Of a DNA stretch of 64,000 bases, positions 24,748 through 33,341 are shown one piece after another (position 1 is the stretch's first letter; each line of letters starts with the position of its first letter). The notes under the pieces were generated by a model. It made no database searches, was not told where the DNA came from, and worked only from the letters and a program-made list of their open reading frames with translations. Origin of the DNA: Tychonema bourrellyi FEM_GT703 (GTDB lineage: Bacteria; Cyanobacteriota; Cyanobacteriia; Cyanobacteriales; Microcoleaceae); the NCBI RefSeq assembly GCF_002412335.2, contig NZ_NXIB02000009.1, forward strand, positions 1 through 64,000, in the 5' to 3' direction. A program made the position numbers and the translations under genes.

Positions 24748-25752
24748 ATGGACGCTGCATTATTTTTGGAAAAATTGGCTGAACAACAGGCTGAAGCTGA
24801 AGTTGTTCTTGACGTTTCGGCGGTAGTACCAGTTTACAACGAGGTGGAAAGTTTACCTCATTTGATTGAGGCGATCGCCACTTCCATCAAAGCATCTGGA
24901 CTCAGCTATCAAATTATTTGCGTCGATGATGGCTCAAAAGACGGTTCTGCTGAACTTCTCCAACAATTGGCAAGCAGTCGTGATGACCTTTGTGCAGTAA
25001 TTTTACGCCGCAATTACGGGCAAACTGCGGCCATGTCAGCAGGTTTCGATCGCGCTCGTGGTCGTGCTATCGTCACCCTAGACGGCGATTTGCAAAATGA
25101 CCCGGCGGATATTCCGCTATTGTTGGCAAAGTTAGATGAAGGCTACGATTTAGTCAGTGGCTGGCGGAAAAATCGGCAAGATAATACTGTTAGTCGGTTG
25201 ATTCCCTCTAAAATTGCTAACTGGCTAATTGGCCGCGTTACAGGCGTTGTTTTGCATGACTACGGCTGTTCTTTGAAAGCTTATCGATCGGAGTTGGTGG
25301 CAGACTTGAATCTCTATGGCGAATTGCACCGATTTTTGCCAGCTTTGGCATTTATTGAAGGGGCGAGAATTGCCGAACTCCCGGTGCGACACCACGCCCG
25401 CCGTTTTGGTCAAAGCAAGTACGGAATTTGGCGGACTTTTCGGGTGTTGATGGATTTATTAACTATTTCATTTATGAAGAAGTTCCTAACTCGACCGATG
25501 CACGTTTTTGGACTTTTGGGAATGAGTTCTATGGCTTTGGGAACGGTTTTAGGGATTTATTTGACAATCTTAAAATTAGGTTTTGGTCAAATTATTGGTA
25601 ATCGTCCTTTGCTGATTTTGGCTGTAGTTTTGGTGTTGACTGGGGTACAGTTATTTTGTTTTGGTTTGTTGGCAGAAGTGATGATGCGGACTTATCATGA
25701 ATCCCAGGGAAAACCAATTTATCGAGTGCGCGAGGTGTTTGGTTATAAGTAA
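24748..25752 (+). CDS. Family 2 glycosyltransferase (polyprenyl-phosphate type)
   Basis: About 334 aa. Residues 25-240 are the GT2 domain: VVPVYNEVESLP, ICVDDGSKDGS, RNYGQTAAMSAGF, LDGDLQNDP (metal-binding DxD), GWRKNRQDN and DYGCSLKAYR. Two C-terminal transmembrane helices follow. This layout is that of DPM1/GtrB-like transferases that put a sugar on dolichol- or undecaprenyl-phosphate in the membrane. I prefer the ATG at 24748; a TTG at 24736 adds four residues. The heptad array upstream hides any promoter. Confidence 0.92.
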   Translation: MDAALFLEKLAEQQAEAEVVLDVSAVVPVYNEVESLPHLIEAIATSIKASGLSYQIICVDDGSKDGSAELLQQLASSRDDLCAVILRRNYGQTAAMSAGFDRARGRAIVTLDGDLQNDPADIPLLLAKLDEGYDLVSGWRKNRQDNTVSRLIPSKIANWLIGRVTGVVLHDYGCSLKAYRSELVADLNLYGELHRFLPALAFIEGARIAELPVRHHARRFGQSKYGIWRTFRVLMDLLTISFMKKFLTRPMHVFGLLGMSSMALGTVLGIYLTILKLGFGQIIGNRPLLILAVVLVLTGVQLFCFGLLAEVMMRTYHESQGKPIYRVREVFGYK

Positions 25753-25754
25753 GT

Positions 25755-25912
25755 CGCAGTGTCGAAGTTTCCCTACAATTAATCTGGGTAGGGAAACGGC
25801 ACTGCCGTCTCCTCTTTACGATGTCAACAGTCAACAGTCAACAGTCAACTGTCAACAGTCAACAATCAACTGTCAACTGTCAACTGTCAACTGTCAACTG
25901 TCAACCGTTTAA
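25755..25912. repeat. Palindrome plus heptad repeat array (AGTCAAC / TGTCAAC)
   Basis: 25760-25812 pairs TTCCCTACAATTAATCTGGG with TAGGGAAACGGCACTGCCG. From 25818 about 13 heptads follow, mostly AGTCAAC then TGTCAAC, up to the stop of the cysteine desulfurase. The gap holds no gene. Confidence 0.85.
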
Positions 25913-27078
25913 CTCATTACTTTTTGAGCTTGTCGGAGAGATGTAATAGTGGCGATCGCGTGTTCGGACACAGCATCTATTTCTGCTACAGTATTAAAAC
26001 GCCCAATCCCGAAGCGAATCGAAGCGTAGGCTAATTTGTCCGATCGCCCGATCGCAGCCAAAACATGAGATGGTGATATCTTCGCCGAAGTACAAGCAGA
26101 ACCCGAAGACACCGCCGCCGCTGACTGTAACCCTAACATTAATGCTTGACCATCAACGCCACCTACACTAATATTAAGATTCCCAGGTAATCTCTTAGTA
26201 GCATGACCGTTCAGAACAACATCTCCTAACCCTATCAAATTCCCCCACAAACGCTCACGCAAATTCACAACTCGTGCTGTTTCCACCTCCATTTCCGCAA
26301 TCCCTAATTCCACTGCTTTAGCAAATCCTACTATTTGCGGTGCATACAGCGTACCCGATCGCATTCCCCGTTCATGGCCACCTCCGTGCATTTGCGGTGC
26401 TAACTGCACTCTCGGTTTGTTGCGACGCACGTAGAGAGCACCAATGCCTTTTGGCCCGTAAATTTTGTGGGCTGTCAAGGACATTAAATCAATGTTCATA
26501 TCCTGTACATCAATCGGGATTTTGCCGATCGCCTGCGCTGCATCTGTGTGGAAAATAATATCATTTCCACGGCATATTGCCGCAATCTCTCCAATGGGCT
26601 GAATCACTCCAATTTCATTATTTGCCATCATCACTGAAACTAAAATTGTCTCAGCCCGAATCGCTTTAATCAAATCCCCTATATCAATCAATCCGTCACT
26701 TTTTACTGGTAAAACCGTAATCTCAAATCCCAATTTTTCCAAATATGTACAGGGGTCAAGAATCGCATTATGTTCAGTTTTAACTGTAATAATGTGCTTC
26801 CCTTTACTGAAATAGGCTTCAGCGACGCCTTTAATCGCTAAGTTATTCGCCTCCGTTGCGCCGCTGGTAAACACAATTTCTTCTGGGGAAGCGTTGATTG
26901 CTTCTGCCAAAATTTGTCGTGACTGTTTTACCGCTGCTTCTGCTTCCCAGCCGTAGACGTGGCTGATGCTGGCTGCGTTGCCGAATTGTTCGGTGAAATA
27001 CGGCAGCATCGCATCAAGTACCCGCTTGTCTACGGGGGTTGTCGAGTGGTTGTCGAGATAGATAGGACGTGCGGACAT
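25909..27078 (-). CDS. Cysteine desulfurase (IscS/NifS type)
   Basis: 389 aa. Takes sulfur from L-cysteine as a persulfide for iron-sulfur cluster and thio-cofactor synthesis, using PLP. Visible landmarks: YLDNHSTTP at the start, the FTSGATEANNLAI loop, HTDAAQAIGK, PLP lysine K205 in LTAHKIYGPKG, and catalytic C329 in SSGSACTSA near the usual position. No neighbouring iscU, iscR or sufE is seen, so its specific pathway is not shown. The last 20 codons end right at the heptad array. Confidence 0.95.
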   Translation of the reverse strand: MSARPIYLDNHSTTPVDKRVLDAMLPYFTEQFGNAASISHVYGWEAEAAVKQSRQILAEAINASPEEIVFTSGATEANNLAIKGVAEAYFSKGKHIITVKTEHNAILDPCTYLEKLGFEITVLPVKSDGLIDIGDLIKAIRAETILVSVMMANNEIGVIQPIGEIAAICRGNDIIFHTDAAQAIGKIPIDVQDMNIDLMSLTAHKIYGPKGIGALYVRRNKPRVQLAPQMHGGGHERGMRSGTLYAPQIVGFAKAVELGIAEMEVETARVVNLRERLWGNLIGLGDVVLNGHATKRLPGNLNISVGGVDGQALMLGLQSAAAVSSGSACTSAKISPSHVLAAIGRSDKLAYASIRFGIGRFNTVAEIDAVSEHAIATITSLRQAQKVMS

Positions 27079-27173
27079 AGTGGATATTCGTGAAAAAAGG
27101 TGTTAGATTTATTGTAGACGAGCCTTTTGTTATACAACTAAACTTTATATTTAACAAATATTTGTGAAGATTT

Positions 27174-27818
27174 ATGCGCTCTGACATCCAGGGATTAGAA
27201 ATTACTGTCGGTGAACTCAAGCGCCTGAGTGGGGCGACACCCGATCGCGTATATCGACCAGCAACCGCAACTAAGTTTGCCCACGAAGGCTTGAAAACAG
27301 TCGGCTTAATGTTTTTGGTTCTAATCAGTTGTTTGCTGCTGGTTATGATATTTCCCAGGGCTTATTTAGTTTGGTTCATCATCCACCTAACCGCAATCGT
27401 CGGTTTGATAGTTGAGGATGCCTGGAAAATTAGGTGCAGCAGTCAAAATAAACATTTAATTAATCTTTTTGATGATGTCGATCGCTACAATGGTATAATT
27501 AAAACTATCCAAATTAACGACCAAATAGAAGAAGCTGGCAATTCGCAAGTCAAAATAGGCGATCGCACAAAACTCATTAAAGCATTACAGCTAATCAGAG
27601 ATGATTTAGTCCGAGCTTTGAAAACCGAGAGAATTCTCAGGGAAAACAAAAAATTCGTGGCGACTAACTCAGAACTATTTTCCAATAACTTGACAGCTTT
27701 GAGTCGATTGCAAATTAGCGATCGAGCCAGCCAGCCGGGGCGATTGCTCAACGAAGCTTTGCAATTAGCCTTGGGAGTTCAAGCAGAAATGAAAAAGTTG
27801 CAAAATCGAGACTCTTGA
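27174..27818 (+). CDS. Two-helix membrane protein of unknown function
   Basis: 214 aa. Two adjacent hydrophobic helices occupy about residues 44-85 (VGLMFLVLISCLLLVMIF, then VWFIIHLTAIVGLIV). The rest is cytosolic and helical: LFDDVDRYNGIIKTIQIND, then LIRDDLVRALKTERILRENK. It looks like a conserved cyanobacterial hypothetical protein. Starts 95 bases from the divergent cysteine desulfurase start. No function assigned. Confidence 0.75.
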   Translation: MRSDIQGLEITVGELKRLSGATPDRVYRPATATKFAHEGLKTVGLMFLVLISCLLLVMIFPRAYLVWFIIHLTAIVGLIVEDAWKIRCSSQNKHLINLFDDVDRYNGIIKTIQINDQIEEAGNSQVKIGDRTKLIKALQLIRDDLVRALKTERILRENKKFVATNSELFSNNLTALSRLQISDRASQPGRLLNEALQLALGVQAEMKKLQNRDS

Positions 27819-27914
27819 GAATTGTTAAGAAATTCAACCTGAATTATAAATTTTTTCCTGTGACATAGCTAGGTCAGGATATCTTGGAAAGGTAACGTTA
27901 ACAACCAGGTCAGT

Positions 27915-29243
27915 ATGTCTGCTAAACCTAAAATTATAGTTCTAGATGACGATCCCACAGGTTCTCAAACCGTACACAGTTGCTTGCTGCTGACACGTTG
28001 GGACGAAGAAACCTTGCGTTTGGGACTGCGGGACAAGTCGCCGATTTTCTTTATACTGACAAATACTCGATCGCTAACTCCCGAAACAGCAGCCTCCGTC
28101 ACCCGCGAAGTGTGCCAAAATCTCAAAGTTGCGATCGCAGCCGAAGCAATCGACGACTTCCTCATAGTTAGCCGTTCCGATTCTACCCTGCGCGGTCACT
28201 ATCCGATCGAAACCGACGCGATCGCCGAAGAACTCGGCCCCTTCGACGGTCATTTTCTAATTCCCGCCTTTTTTGAAGGAGGAAGAATTACCCGCGACAG
28301 CGTGCATTACCTGATGGTTAACAGCGTCGAAACACCAGTTCACCAAACCGAATTTGCCAAAGATTCAGTCTTCGGCTACAGTCACAGTTACCTGCCAGAC
28401 TATGTAGCAGAAAAAACCAAAGGTCGCATCCAGGCCGAGCAAGTCGATCGCATCTTACTCGCAGACATTCGCCACGGAAATTTAGAGCGACTAATGGACA
28501 TGACAGACAACCAATGTGCAGTAGTAGATTGCGAAAATCAAAGCGATTTAGACACCTTTGCCAAACACATTCTCGATGCAGCTAGTCAAGGGAAAAAGTT
28601 TTTATTCCGCAGTGGAGCAAGTATCTTAACATCCTTAGCTGACCTCGGCCCCCAGCCAATTGCAGCCGACGAAATGGCAAAATATGTGAGGGATGGCAAG
28701 CCCGGTGCAGTAATAGTTGGTTCCCACGTCAAGAAAACTACAGAACAATTGGAATACTTGTTAAAAGAAGCCCAGACAGTTAGCATTGAAATAGACGTAT
28801 CTCACTTGCTAGAAGATTCACCAGAATATCGGACAGACCTGTTGAATAAAACTCTAGAAAAAGTCCGCAGTGCTCACAGCGATGACAAAACCCCAGTAAT
28901 TTATACCAGTCGCCAAGAACTACAATTTAAAAATACCGAAATCCGGTTAAAATTTGGAGAAGCTGTTTCTGGTTTATTGATGGATATAGTGCGGGGACTG
29001 CCCGGAGATATCGGGTTTTTAATTAGCAAAGGCGGCATCACTTCCAACGATGTTTTGAGTACAGGTTTATCCCTCAAAAGTGTTAGACTGCTAGGTCAAA
29101 TTATCGCAGGTTGTTCAGTAGTAAAAACCGAGGCAGATCATCCTCTATTTCCCAACTTACCAGTGGTTTTGTTTCCCGGAAATGTGGGAGATAGTAATGC
29201 TTTGGCAACGGCTTACAAGCGGCTGAGCAAGCAGTCTAGCTAG
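27915..29243 (+). CDS. Four-carbon acid sugar kinase family protein (DUF1537)
   Basis: 442 aa, the length of OtnK/DUF1537 kinases that phosphorylate 3-hydroxy four-carbon acid sugars such as threonate derivatives. The N-terminal domain shows VLDDDPTGSQTVHS, VSRSDSTLRGHY and LIPAFFEGGRITRDS, all family hallmarks. The C-terminal nucleotide-binding domain shows VIVGSHVKKTT, FLISKGGITSNDVLS and VVLFPGNVGDSNALA. No aldolase or dehydrogenase of an acid-sugar pathway is next to it, so its substrate in this organism is open. Confidence 0.92.
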   Translation: MSAKPKIIVLDDDPTGSQTVHSCLLLTRWDEETLRLGLRDKSPIFFILTNTRSLTPETAASVTREVCQNLKVAIAAEAIDDFLIVSRSDSTLRGHYPIETDAIAEELGPFDGHFLIPAFFEGGRITRDSVHYLMVNSVETPVHQTEFAKDSVFGYSHSYLPDYVAEKTKGRIQAEQVDRILLADIRHGNLERLMDMTDNQCAVVDCENQSDLDTFAKHILDAASQGKKFLFRSGASILTSLADLGPQPIAADEMAKYVRDGKPGAVIVGSHVKKTTEQLEYLLKEAQTVSIEIDVSHLLEDSPEYRTDLLNKTLEKVRSAHSDDKTPVIYTSRQELQFKNTEIRLKFGEAVSGLLMDIVRGLPGDIGFLISKGGITSNDVLSTGLSLKSVRLLGQIIAGCSVVKTEADHPLFPNLPVVLFPGNVGDSNALATAYKRLSKQSS

Positions 29244-29278
29244 TTGAATTTCAGATTAGCCCAGATGAATTGAGTTCT

Positions 29279-29385
29279 AAGCTGTTCGGCATTTAAACTC
29301 CTGGCTGTCGGTGCGTAGGGGCGAATGGTCATTCGCCCGTACAAGGTTTTCCGTTTCAGCGTAAGGGTTCTAGCTGACGCACCCT
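29279..29385. mobile_element. Foldback element family C, copy 2 (right end incomplete)
   Basis: Starts with AAGCTGTTCGGCATTTAAAC, the left end shared with 35108 and 38790. Then come GGTGCGTAGGGGCGAATGG.., CCGTTTCAGCGTAAGGGTTC and GCTGACGCACCCTAC. The matching right end is missing; another element begins at once. Confidence 0.7.
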
Positions 29386-29386
29386 A

Positions 29387-29518
29387 CTATAGAAATCCTA
29401 AATCAGTTGTGTAATTTTTGTAGGGGCTCGCTTGCCCCGTGGTTGCCCCGCTTATGCTGGGGTAGGCACGGGGGCACTACCCCTACAAATCCTCATGAAT
29501 GATTTAGGATTGCTATAG
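29387..29518. mobile_element. MITE-like element family D, copy 1
   Basis: Inverted ends: CTATAGAAATCCTAAATCA and TGATTTAGGATTGCTATAG. The interior pairs TTTGTAGGGGCTCGCTTGCC with GGGGCACTACCCCTACAAA. About 132 bp without coding capacity. A second copy is at 41993-42100. Confidence 0.8.
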
Positions 29519-29530
29519 CCTCGTTACTAC

Positions 29531-30427
29531 TCAGCCATAAATAGGCATACGCTTGGCAAAAAACACAGTGACTATCACTGCAAGTCCAAATATCAAGGTC
29601 ATGGCGTCTAATGACTCACCTAATAACGGTACAGAGAAAATAATCGATAAAAACGGCTGAATAAGTTGCAATTGACTAACACGAACTACATCACCCATCG
29701 CTAAGGCGCGATACCACACAAACATACCTAGCCACATTGAGAGGAGAGAAACATAGAAAAATCCCCCCCAGGAAGGCAAAGGAATAGGGGCAGTTGGCCA
29801 GGCAATAAGTGTAACGGGTATAGTAATTGGTAGTAATAAGATAAGCATCCAGCAGATCACAATTTCGCCTGGCCAACGTTGTGACAGGCGAGCACCAACC
29901 GCATAACCAAAGGCGGCACATAACACTGCTAATAAAAGTAAAAAATCTGCCCAATGTACACTAACGCCCGCTACGCTCACACCTGCGCCCCGTAGCCAAG
30001 CAAATGCTACAACGAGCACTGTCCCTGCAATAGAAAACAGCCAAAAACCTGCCGATGGCTTACGGCGAAAGATTAAAGCACCCATGATGGCTGTCGCTAG
30101 TGGGAGAATGCCAGTTATCACAGAGGCATGTGTAGACTCAACATAGCGTAAGCCCAAAGCTAAAAAAATTGGCCATCCCAATACATTACCTGTCGCAGCT
30201 AAAGTTAGTGGTAAGTAATCCTCGCGCTTAGGTCGAGGAGCTTGCACAGCCACTAAATAAATAATCGAAAGCAAACCAGCCAAGGCAGCCCGCCCAAAAC
30301 TCACAAACCAAGGGGATAAGGCTGGTTCTATTGCCGATCCAGTTGCTAACCGTGTCATGGGCAAAGTCAAGGCAAATATCAAGACACCTAATGAACCCAA
30401 CAAAAAGCTTTTGTTTTCAGTTGACAT
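29531..30427 (-). CDS. DMT-superfamily transporter (EamA family)
   Basis: 298 aa with ten hydrophobic helices in two EamA halves (first about 5-140, second about 155-295). Typical sites: ALTLPMTRLATG in helix 1, GRAALAGLLSI and LRYVESTHASVITGILPLATAI at the first repeat's end, YRALAMGDVVRVSQLQLIQPFLSIIF in the second. It exports or imports a small metabolite across the cytoplasmic membrane; the substrate is not deducible. It runs opposite to its neighbours and ends next to the family D repeat. Confidence 0.92.
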   Translation of the reverse strand: MSTENKSFLLGSLGVLIFALTLPMTRLATGSAIEPALSPWFVSFGRAALAGLLSIIYLVAVQAPRPKREDYLPLTLAATGNVLGWPIFLALGLRYVESTHASVITGILPLATAIMGALIFRRKPSAGFWLFSIAGTVLVVAFAWLRGAGVSVAGVSVHWADFLLLLAVLCAAFGYAVGARLSQRWPGEIVICWMLILLLPITIPVTLIAWPTAPIPLPSWGGFFYVSLLSMWLGMFVWYRALAMGDVVRVSQLQLIQPFLSIIFSVPLLGESLDAMTLIFGLAVIVTVFFAKRMPIYG

Positions 30428-30712
30428 GATTTTAATGTTACCCTCTTACTAGGTAAGGCAGTTGGTGTTCATTTATCCAATTATCTTGACACCGTAGAAA
30501 CGTAAGAGCAATCTATCTGTTCCATCAGATCTTGGGAAGAAAATGTCACGGGGATGTAGGTTTTGCAAATCCATGCCGAGTGCAAAGAATACCTTTACTA
30601 TCAGGTACTAGCAAAGGTGCTAGACGGTGCTTCACAGCACCTCAACCAAAAGAGGGCGGTTTATAAACATCAAAAATAGTTGACACTCCCTGTGCTGAAG
30701 CAACAGGGATTC

Positions 30713-31475
30713 TTAAGACCACAATTTGAGTCTCAAAGGTGCTGACAATTCGCCTCTACCGATTCCACTTAGATCGAGTCCAAGCATCACCGCTACTTTT
30801 CTACCAATATTTCCACAGCCGTTACAATCTGCATTAATTAACCAACCTTGAGCCGTTCGATACAAACCACGCTTAATTCGTTTGCCACTGGGAAGCCACC
30901 CTTCAGGTTTTTCGCCGAACGTAGGTAGCAAATCATGATCAACAAACGAAGCCTTAGAAGAATAAGATTCTTCGGTTTCTACAAACTTTAATCCATACTG
31001 CTCACAAAGTTGAGTAATTCTATCCTTCAGTCTGCCAGTAGGAATTTGTACAAACTTTTGATGAGTTTTGCTACCCATGTTGGCAGAATTTTTTTGTCCC
31101 TTATTCCAACCAAATACAACCGTTCCTATGCAATTTTTCAAACAGTGGTCAATTACCTTCCTTGCAGCTTTGTTGACGGCATCTCGCATCTGGCGGTTAC
31201 GTCTTTCGGTCAAATTGGCAAGTCTTTTAGACCAGAATCCGTTAGATTTGCCTTCCATCAAAAATGCAACCCGCTTGTTATACCCCTGGTTGAGCGATTT
31301 TAAATGCTTACCGTCAATGATAAAACTTGTGCCAGCATTGCTTACGCAAGTCAGCCAGTTATCTACGCCGTGGTCAATCATTAAGCACTTGGCGGGGTCT
31401 ACAAGAGCACAGATACTCAAGAATGGCTTGAGTATCTGAACCAGCTCGAATTAGATTTTGTTGGCAACCAAACAT
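30713..31475 (-). pseudogene. tnpB: tnpB with internal deletion and frameshift
   Basis: The N-terminus survives at 31475 in one frame (MFGCQQNLIRAGSDTQAILE, behind the strong AGGAGGA ribosome-binding site), matching the start of TnpB of this group. The C-terminal ~222 residues continue in another frame from about 31380: RuvC-like CLMIDHGVDNWLTC with the first Asp, VVFGWNKGQK, ETEESYSSKASFVDHD and INADCNGCGNIGRK with the last Asp. Full-length relatives are about 380-400 aa, so about 150 residues of the N-terminal half are missing. An RNA-guided nuclease in intact form; this copy cannot be active. Confidence 0.85.
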
Positions 31476-31520
31476 GACTTATCCTCCTATAATATAGTAC
31501 AGCAAAAAGCCGGATAAATC

Positions 31521-31661
31521 ATGAAGAAACGTTTAGATTTTCGGATCGAGGGATTTGAGTTTGAGATTCTTGAGCAATACTGCAAGGACGTGGGTAGAAC
31601 CAAGACCGATGTACTTAGAGAATTAATTAGGACATTGAAAGAGAAGAAAAAGCCGTCGTAG
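31521..31661 (+). CDS. Small RHH-like protein divergent from tnpB
   Basis: 46 aa: MKKRLDFRIEGFEFEILEQY, then CKDVGRTKTDVLRELIRTLK, then EKKKPSS. The order beta strand, helix, helix (RTKTDVLRELIRTL) is a CopG/Arc-like ribbon-helix-helix. It begins 46 bases from the tnpB start and is divergent, so it may regulate the tnpB promoter. Small genes of this kind beside IS1341-type tnpB occur in cyanobacteria as far as I recall; the protein has no proven role. Confidence 0.6.
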   Translation: MKKRLDFRIEGFEFEILEQYCKDVGRTKTDVLRELIRTLKEKKKPS

Positions 31662-31860
31662 AACGACGGGGCTTCAGACCCCGTTTTTTGGTGATTTATC
31701 AAATTTACGAAAAAAAATTCAGGCAGAACTCTACATATAGGGCCAACAGCGCCACAGATACTGCTATCAGTAGCGTTTCCAGCTTGTATCAGCCTAAATT
31801 TAAAAATTAAGTGCAAATTTTCACATAGTAATTTTTAGCTGAAAGGATTAGCATATAAGG

Positions 31861-33012
31861 GTGACAGAACATTATCATCCACTAAACTCATTAAAAGGTG
31901 GCCATTGGTTCAAGCTGATCTGTGGGGCTAGCTTTCAACACCTGCCTGCGGTGCGGAACCTGACCTTGGCTTACACCTTAGCAGGCGCTGACTGTATTGA
32001 TGTCGCGGCAGATCCAGCCGCGATCGCAGCAGCACAAGAAGCCCTACAGGTTGCCAGCGAAATACAGGCTCAAACCCAAAACCCCAGGTTTGGTGGCAAA
32101 GGTTTGCCCTGGTTGATGGTCAGTTTAAATGACGGAGAAGACCCGCATTTTCGTAAAGCCGAATTCAACCCAGTCGAGTGTCCGGCGGACTGCTGGCGGC
32201 CATGCGAAAAAATTTGTCCAGCCGAAGCAATCATTTTTCAGGGTGCTGGCGAGGGTGTTTCCGGGGTGATAGACGAGCGCTGCTATGGTTGCGGTCGCTG
32301 TCTACCGGTTTGTCCCAGCCAACTAATCTACACTCGTTCTTACGTGTCTGCTCCCGCCGCGATCGCACCTTTAATCTTGCCCTACGGTGTGGACGCCCTA
32401 GAAATCCACACGCAAGTAGGCAGAGAAACAGATTTTGCAAGACTTTGGTCAAGCATAAATCCCTGGGTGCATCAACTCAAGTTAATAGCCATTAGTTGCC
32501 CCGATGGAGACGGTTTGATTGATTATTTACGGACACTCTATCAAATAATTTCTCCCCTTCCTTGTCCCCTAATTTGGCAAACCGACGGTAGGCCGATGAG
32601 TGGAGATATTGGCATCGGAGCGACTAGAGCCGCAGTCAAACTCGGTCAAAAAGTCTTGGCGGCCGGCTTACCCGGATACGTGCAACTTGCCGGTGGCACT
32701 AATGCTTATACTGTCAGCAAACTCAGGGCATCTGGACTGATGAAGGAGCATGGGAAAAATTTGTCAATTCCTGATACTCCACATATTGCAGGTATAGCTT
32801 ATGGCAGCTATGCTCGCTTTCTGCTGTCCCCAATTTTAGAGCAATTAGAAACAATGCAAATCGATCGAGCCTTGGCGATTCCAAACGCGATCGCGCCACC
32901 AGCAGCCGGAGCCCACATACCAGGACTGACTCAGCTCGAAGCCTTCCCAGAACTGCTCTGGCAAGCCGTGAGTTTAGCTCATTCTCTAGTTTCCCCACTC
33001 AAAGAATATTAG
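31861..33012 (+). CDS. ldpA: LdpA family circadian/redox iron-sulfur protein
   Basis: 383 aa. LdpA in Synechococcus is an Fe-S protein that reports redox state to the circadian clock and sets light-dependent period length. The Cys pattern of a 2[4Fe-4S] ferredoxin is clear: [14 protein letters not shown] then [13 protein letters not shown]. Around it lie conserved LdpA blocks ([50 protein letters not shown]). The GTG start at 31861 gives the normal N-terminus. The downstream neighbour is an R3H/AAA ATPase gene on the same strand, separated by a long repeat array. Confidence 0.92.
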   Translation: MTEHYHPLNSLKGGHWFKLICGASFQHLPAVRNLTLAYTLAGADCIDVAADPAAIAAAQEALQVASEIQAQTQNPRFGGKGLPWLMVSLNDGEDPHFRKAEFNPVECPADCWRPCEKICPAEAIIFQGAGEGVSGVIDERCYGCGRCLPVCPSQLIYTRSYVSAPAAIAPLILPYGVDALEIHTQVGRETDFARLWSSINPWVHQLKLIAISCPDGDGLIDYLRTLYQIISPLPCPLIWQTDGRPMSGDIGIGATRAAVKLGQKVLAAGLPGYVQLAGGTNAYTVSKLRASGLMKEHGKNLSIPDTPHIAGIAYGSYARFLLSPILEQLETMQIDRALAIPNAIAPPAAGAHIPGLTQLEAFPELLWQAVSLAHSLVSPLKEY

Positions 33013-33300
33013 TCATTGGGAATTGGGCATGGGGAATTGGGCATGGGGAATTGGGCATTGGGCATTGGGCATTGGGCATTGGGCATTGGGCATTGGGCAT
33101 TGGGCATTGATACTAATAACCAATAACTAATAACTAATAACCAATAACTAATAACTAATAACCAATAACCAATAACTAATAACTAATAACCAATAACTAA
33201 TAACCAATAACCAATAACCAATAACTAATAACCAATAACCAATAACTAATAACCAATCACTAATAACCAATAACTAATAACCAATCACTAATAACCAATG
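33013..33300. repeat. Heptad repeat array (TTGGGCA then ACTAATA/ACCAATA)
   Basis: A first part of about 13 units of the GGGCATT/GGGAATT type is followed at 33112 by roughly 26 units of AACTAAT/AACCAAT type. It fills nearly the whole 329-base gap between ldpA and the R3H ATPase gene, leaving only about 40 bases for control signals. Confidence 0.9.
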
Positions 33301-33341
33301 ACTAAAAAGGTTGAAAACGTCACTGAACAGATGGACGGCGA

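Larger units (their letters stand above)
30640..31700 (-). mobile_element. Decayed IS200/IS605-type element (tnpB-only, IS1341 group)
   Basis: Contains the split tnpB remnant, a small divergent gene and candidate subterminal hairpins: CCCTGTGCTGAAGCAACAGGG near 30689 beyond the tnpB 3' end, and CCGTCGTAGAACGACGG plus GGGGCTTCAGACCCC near 31654-31690 at the other side. No tnpA is present. The boundaries are estimates. The stretch from 30600 to 30712, just after the tnpB stop, is where a guide (omega) RNA would end in intact relatives. Confidence 0.65.

Noticed and set aside
30428-30639. tnpA of the IS200/IS605 type
   Set aside because: No frame or HUH motif could be read; the element seems to be tnpB-only.
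33013-33300. Possible CRISPR array
   Set aside because: The unit is only 7 bases with no spacers; it is a heptad satellite. The same holds for 6028-6138, where four short palindromic units are spaced 25-38 bases apart without unique spacers.
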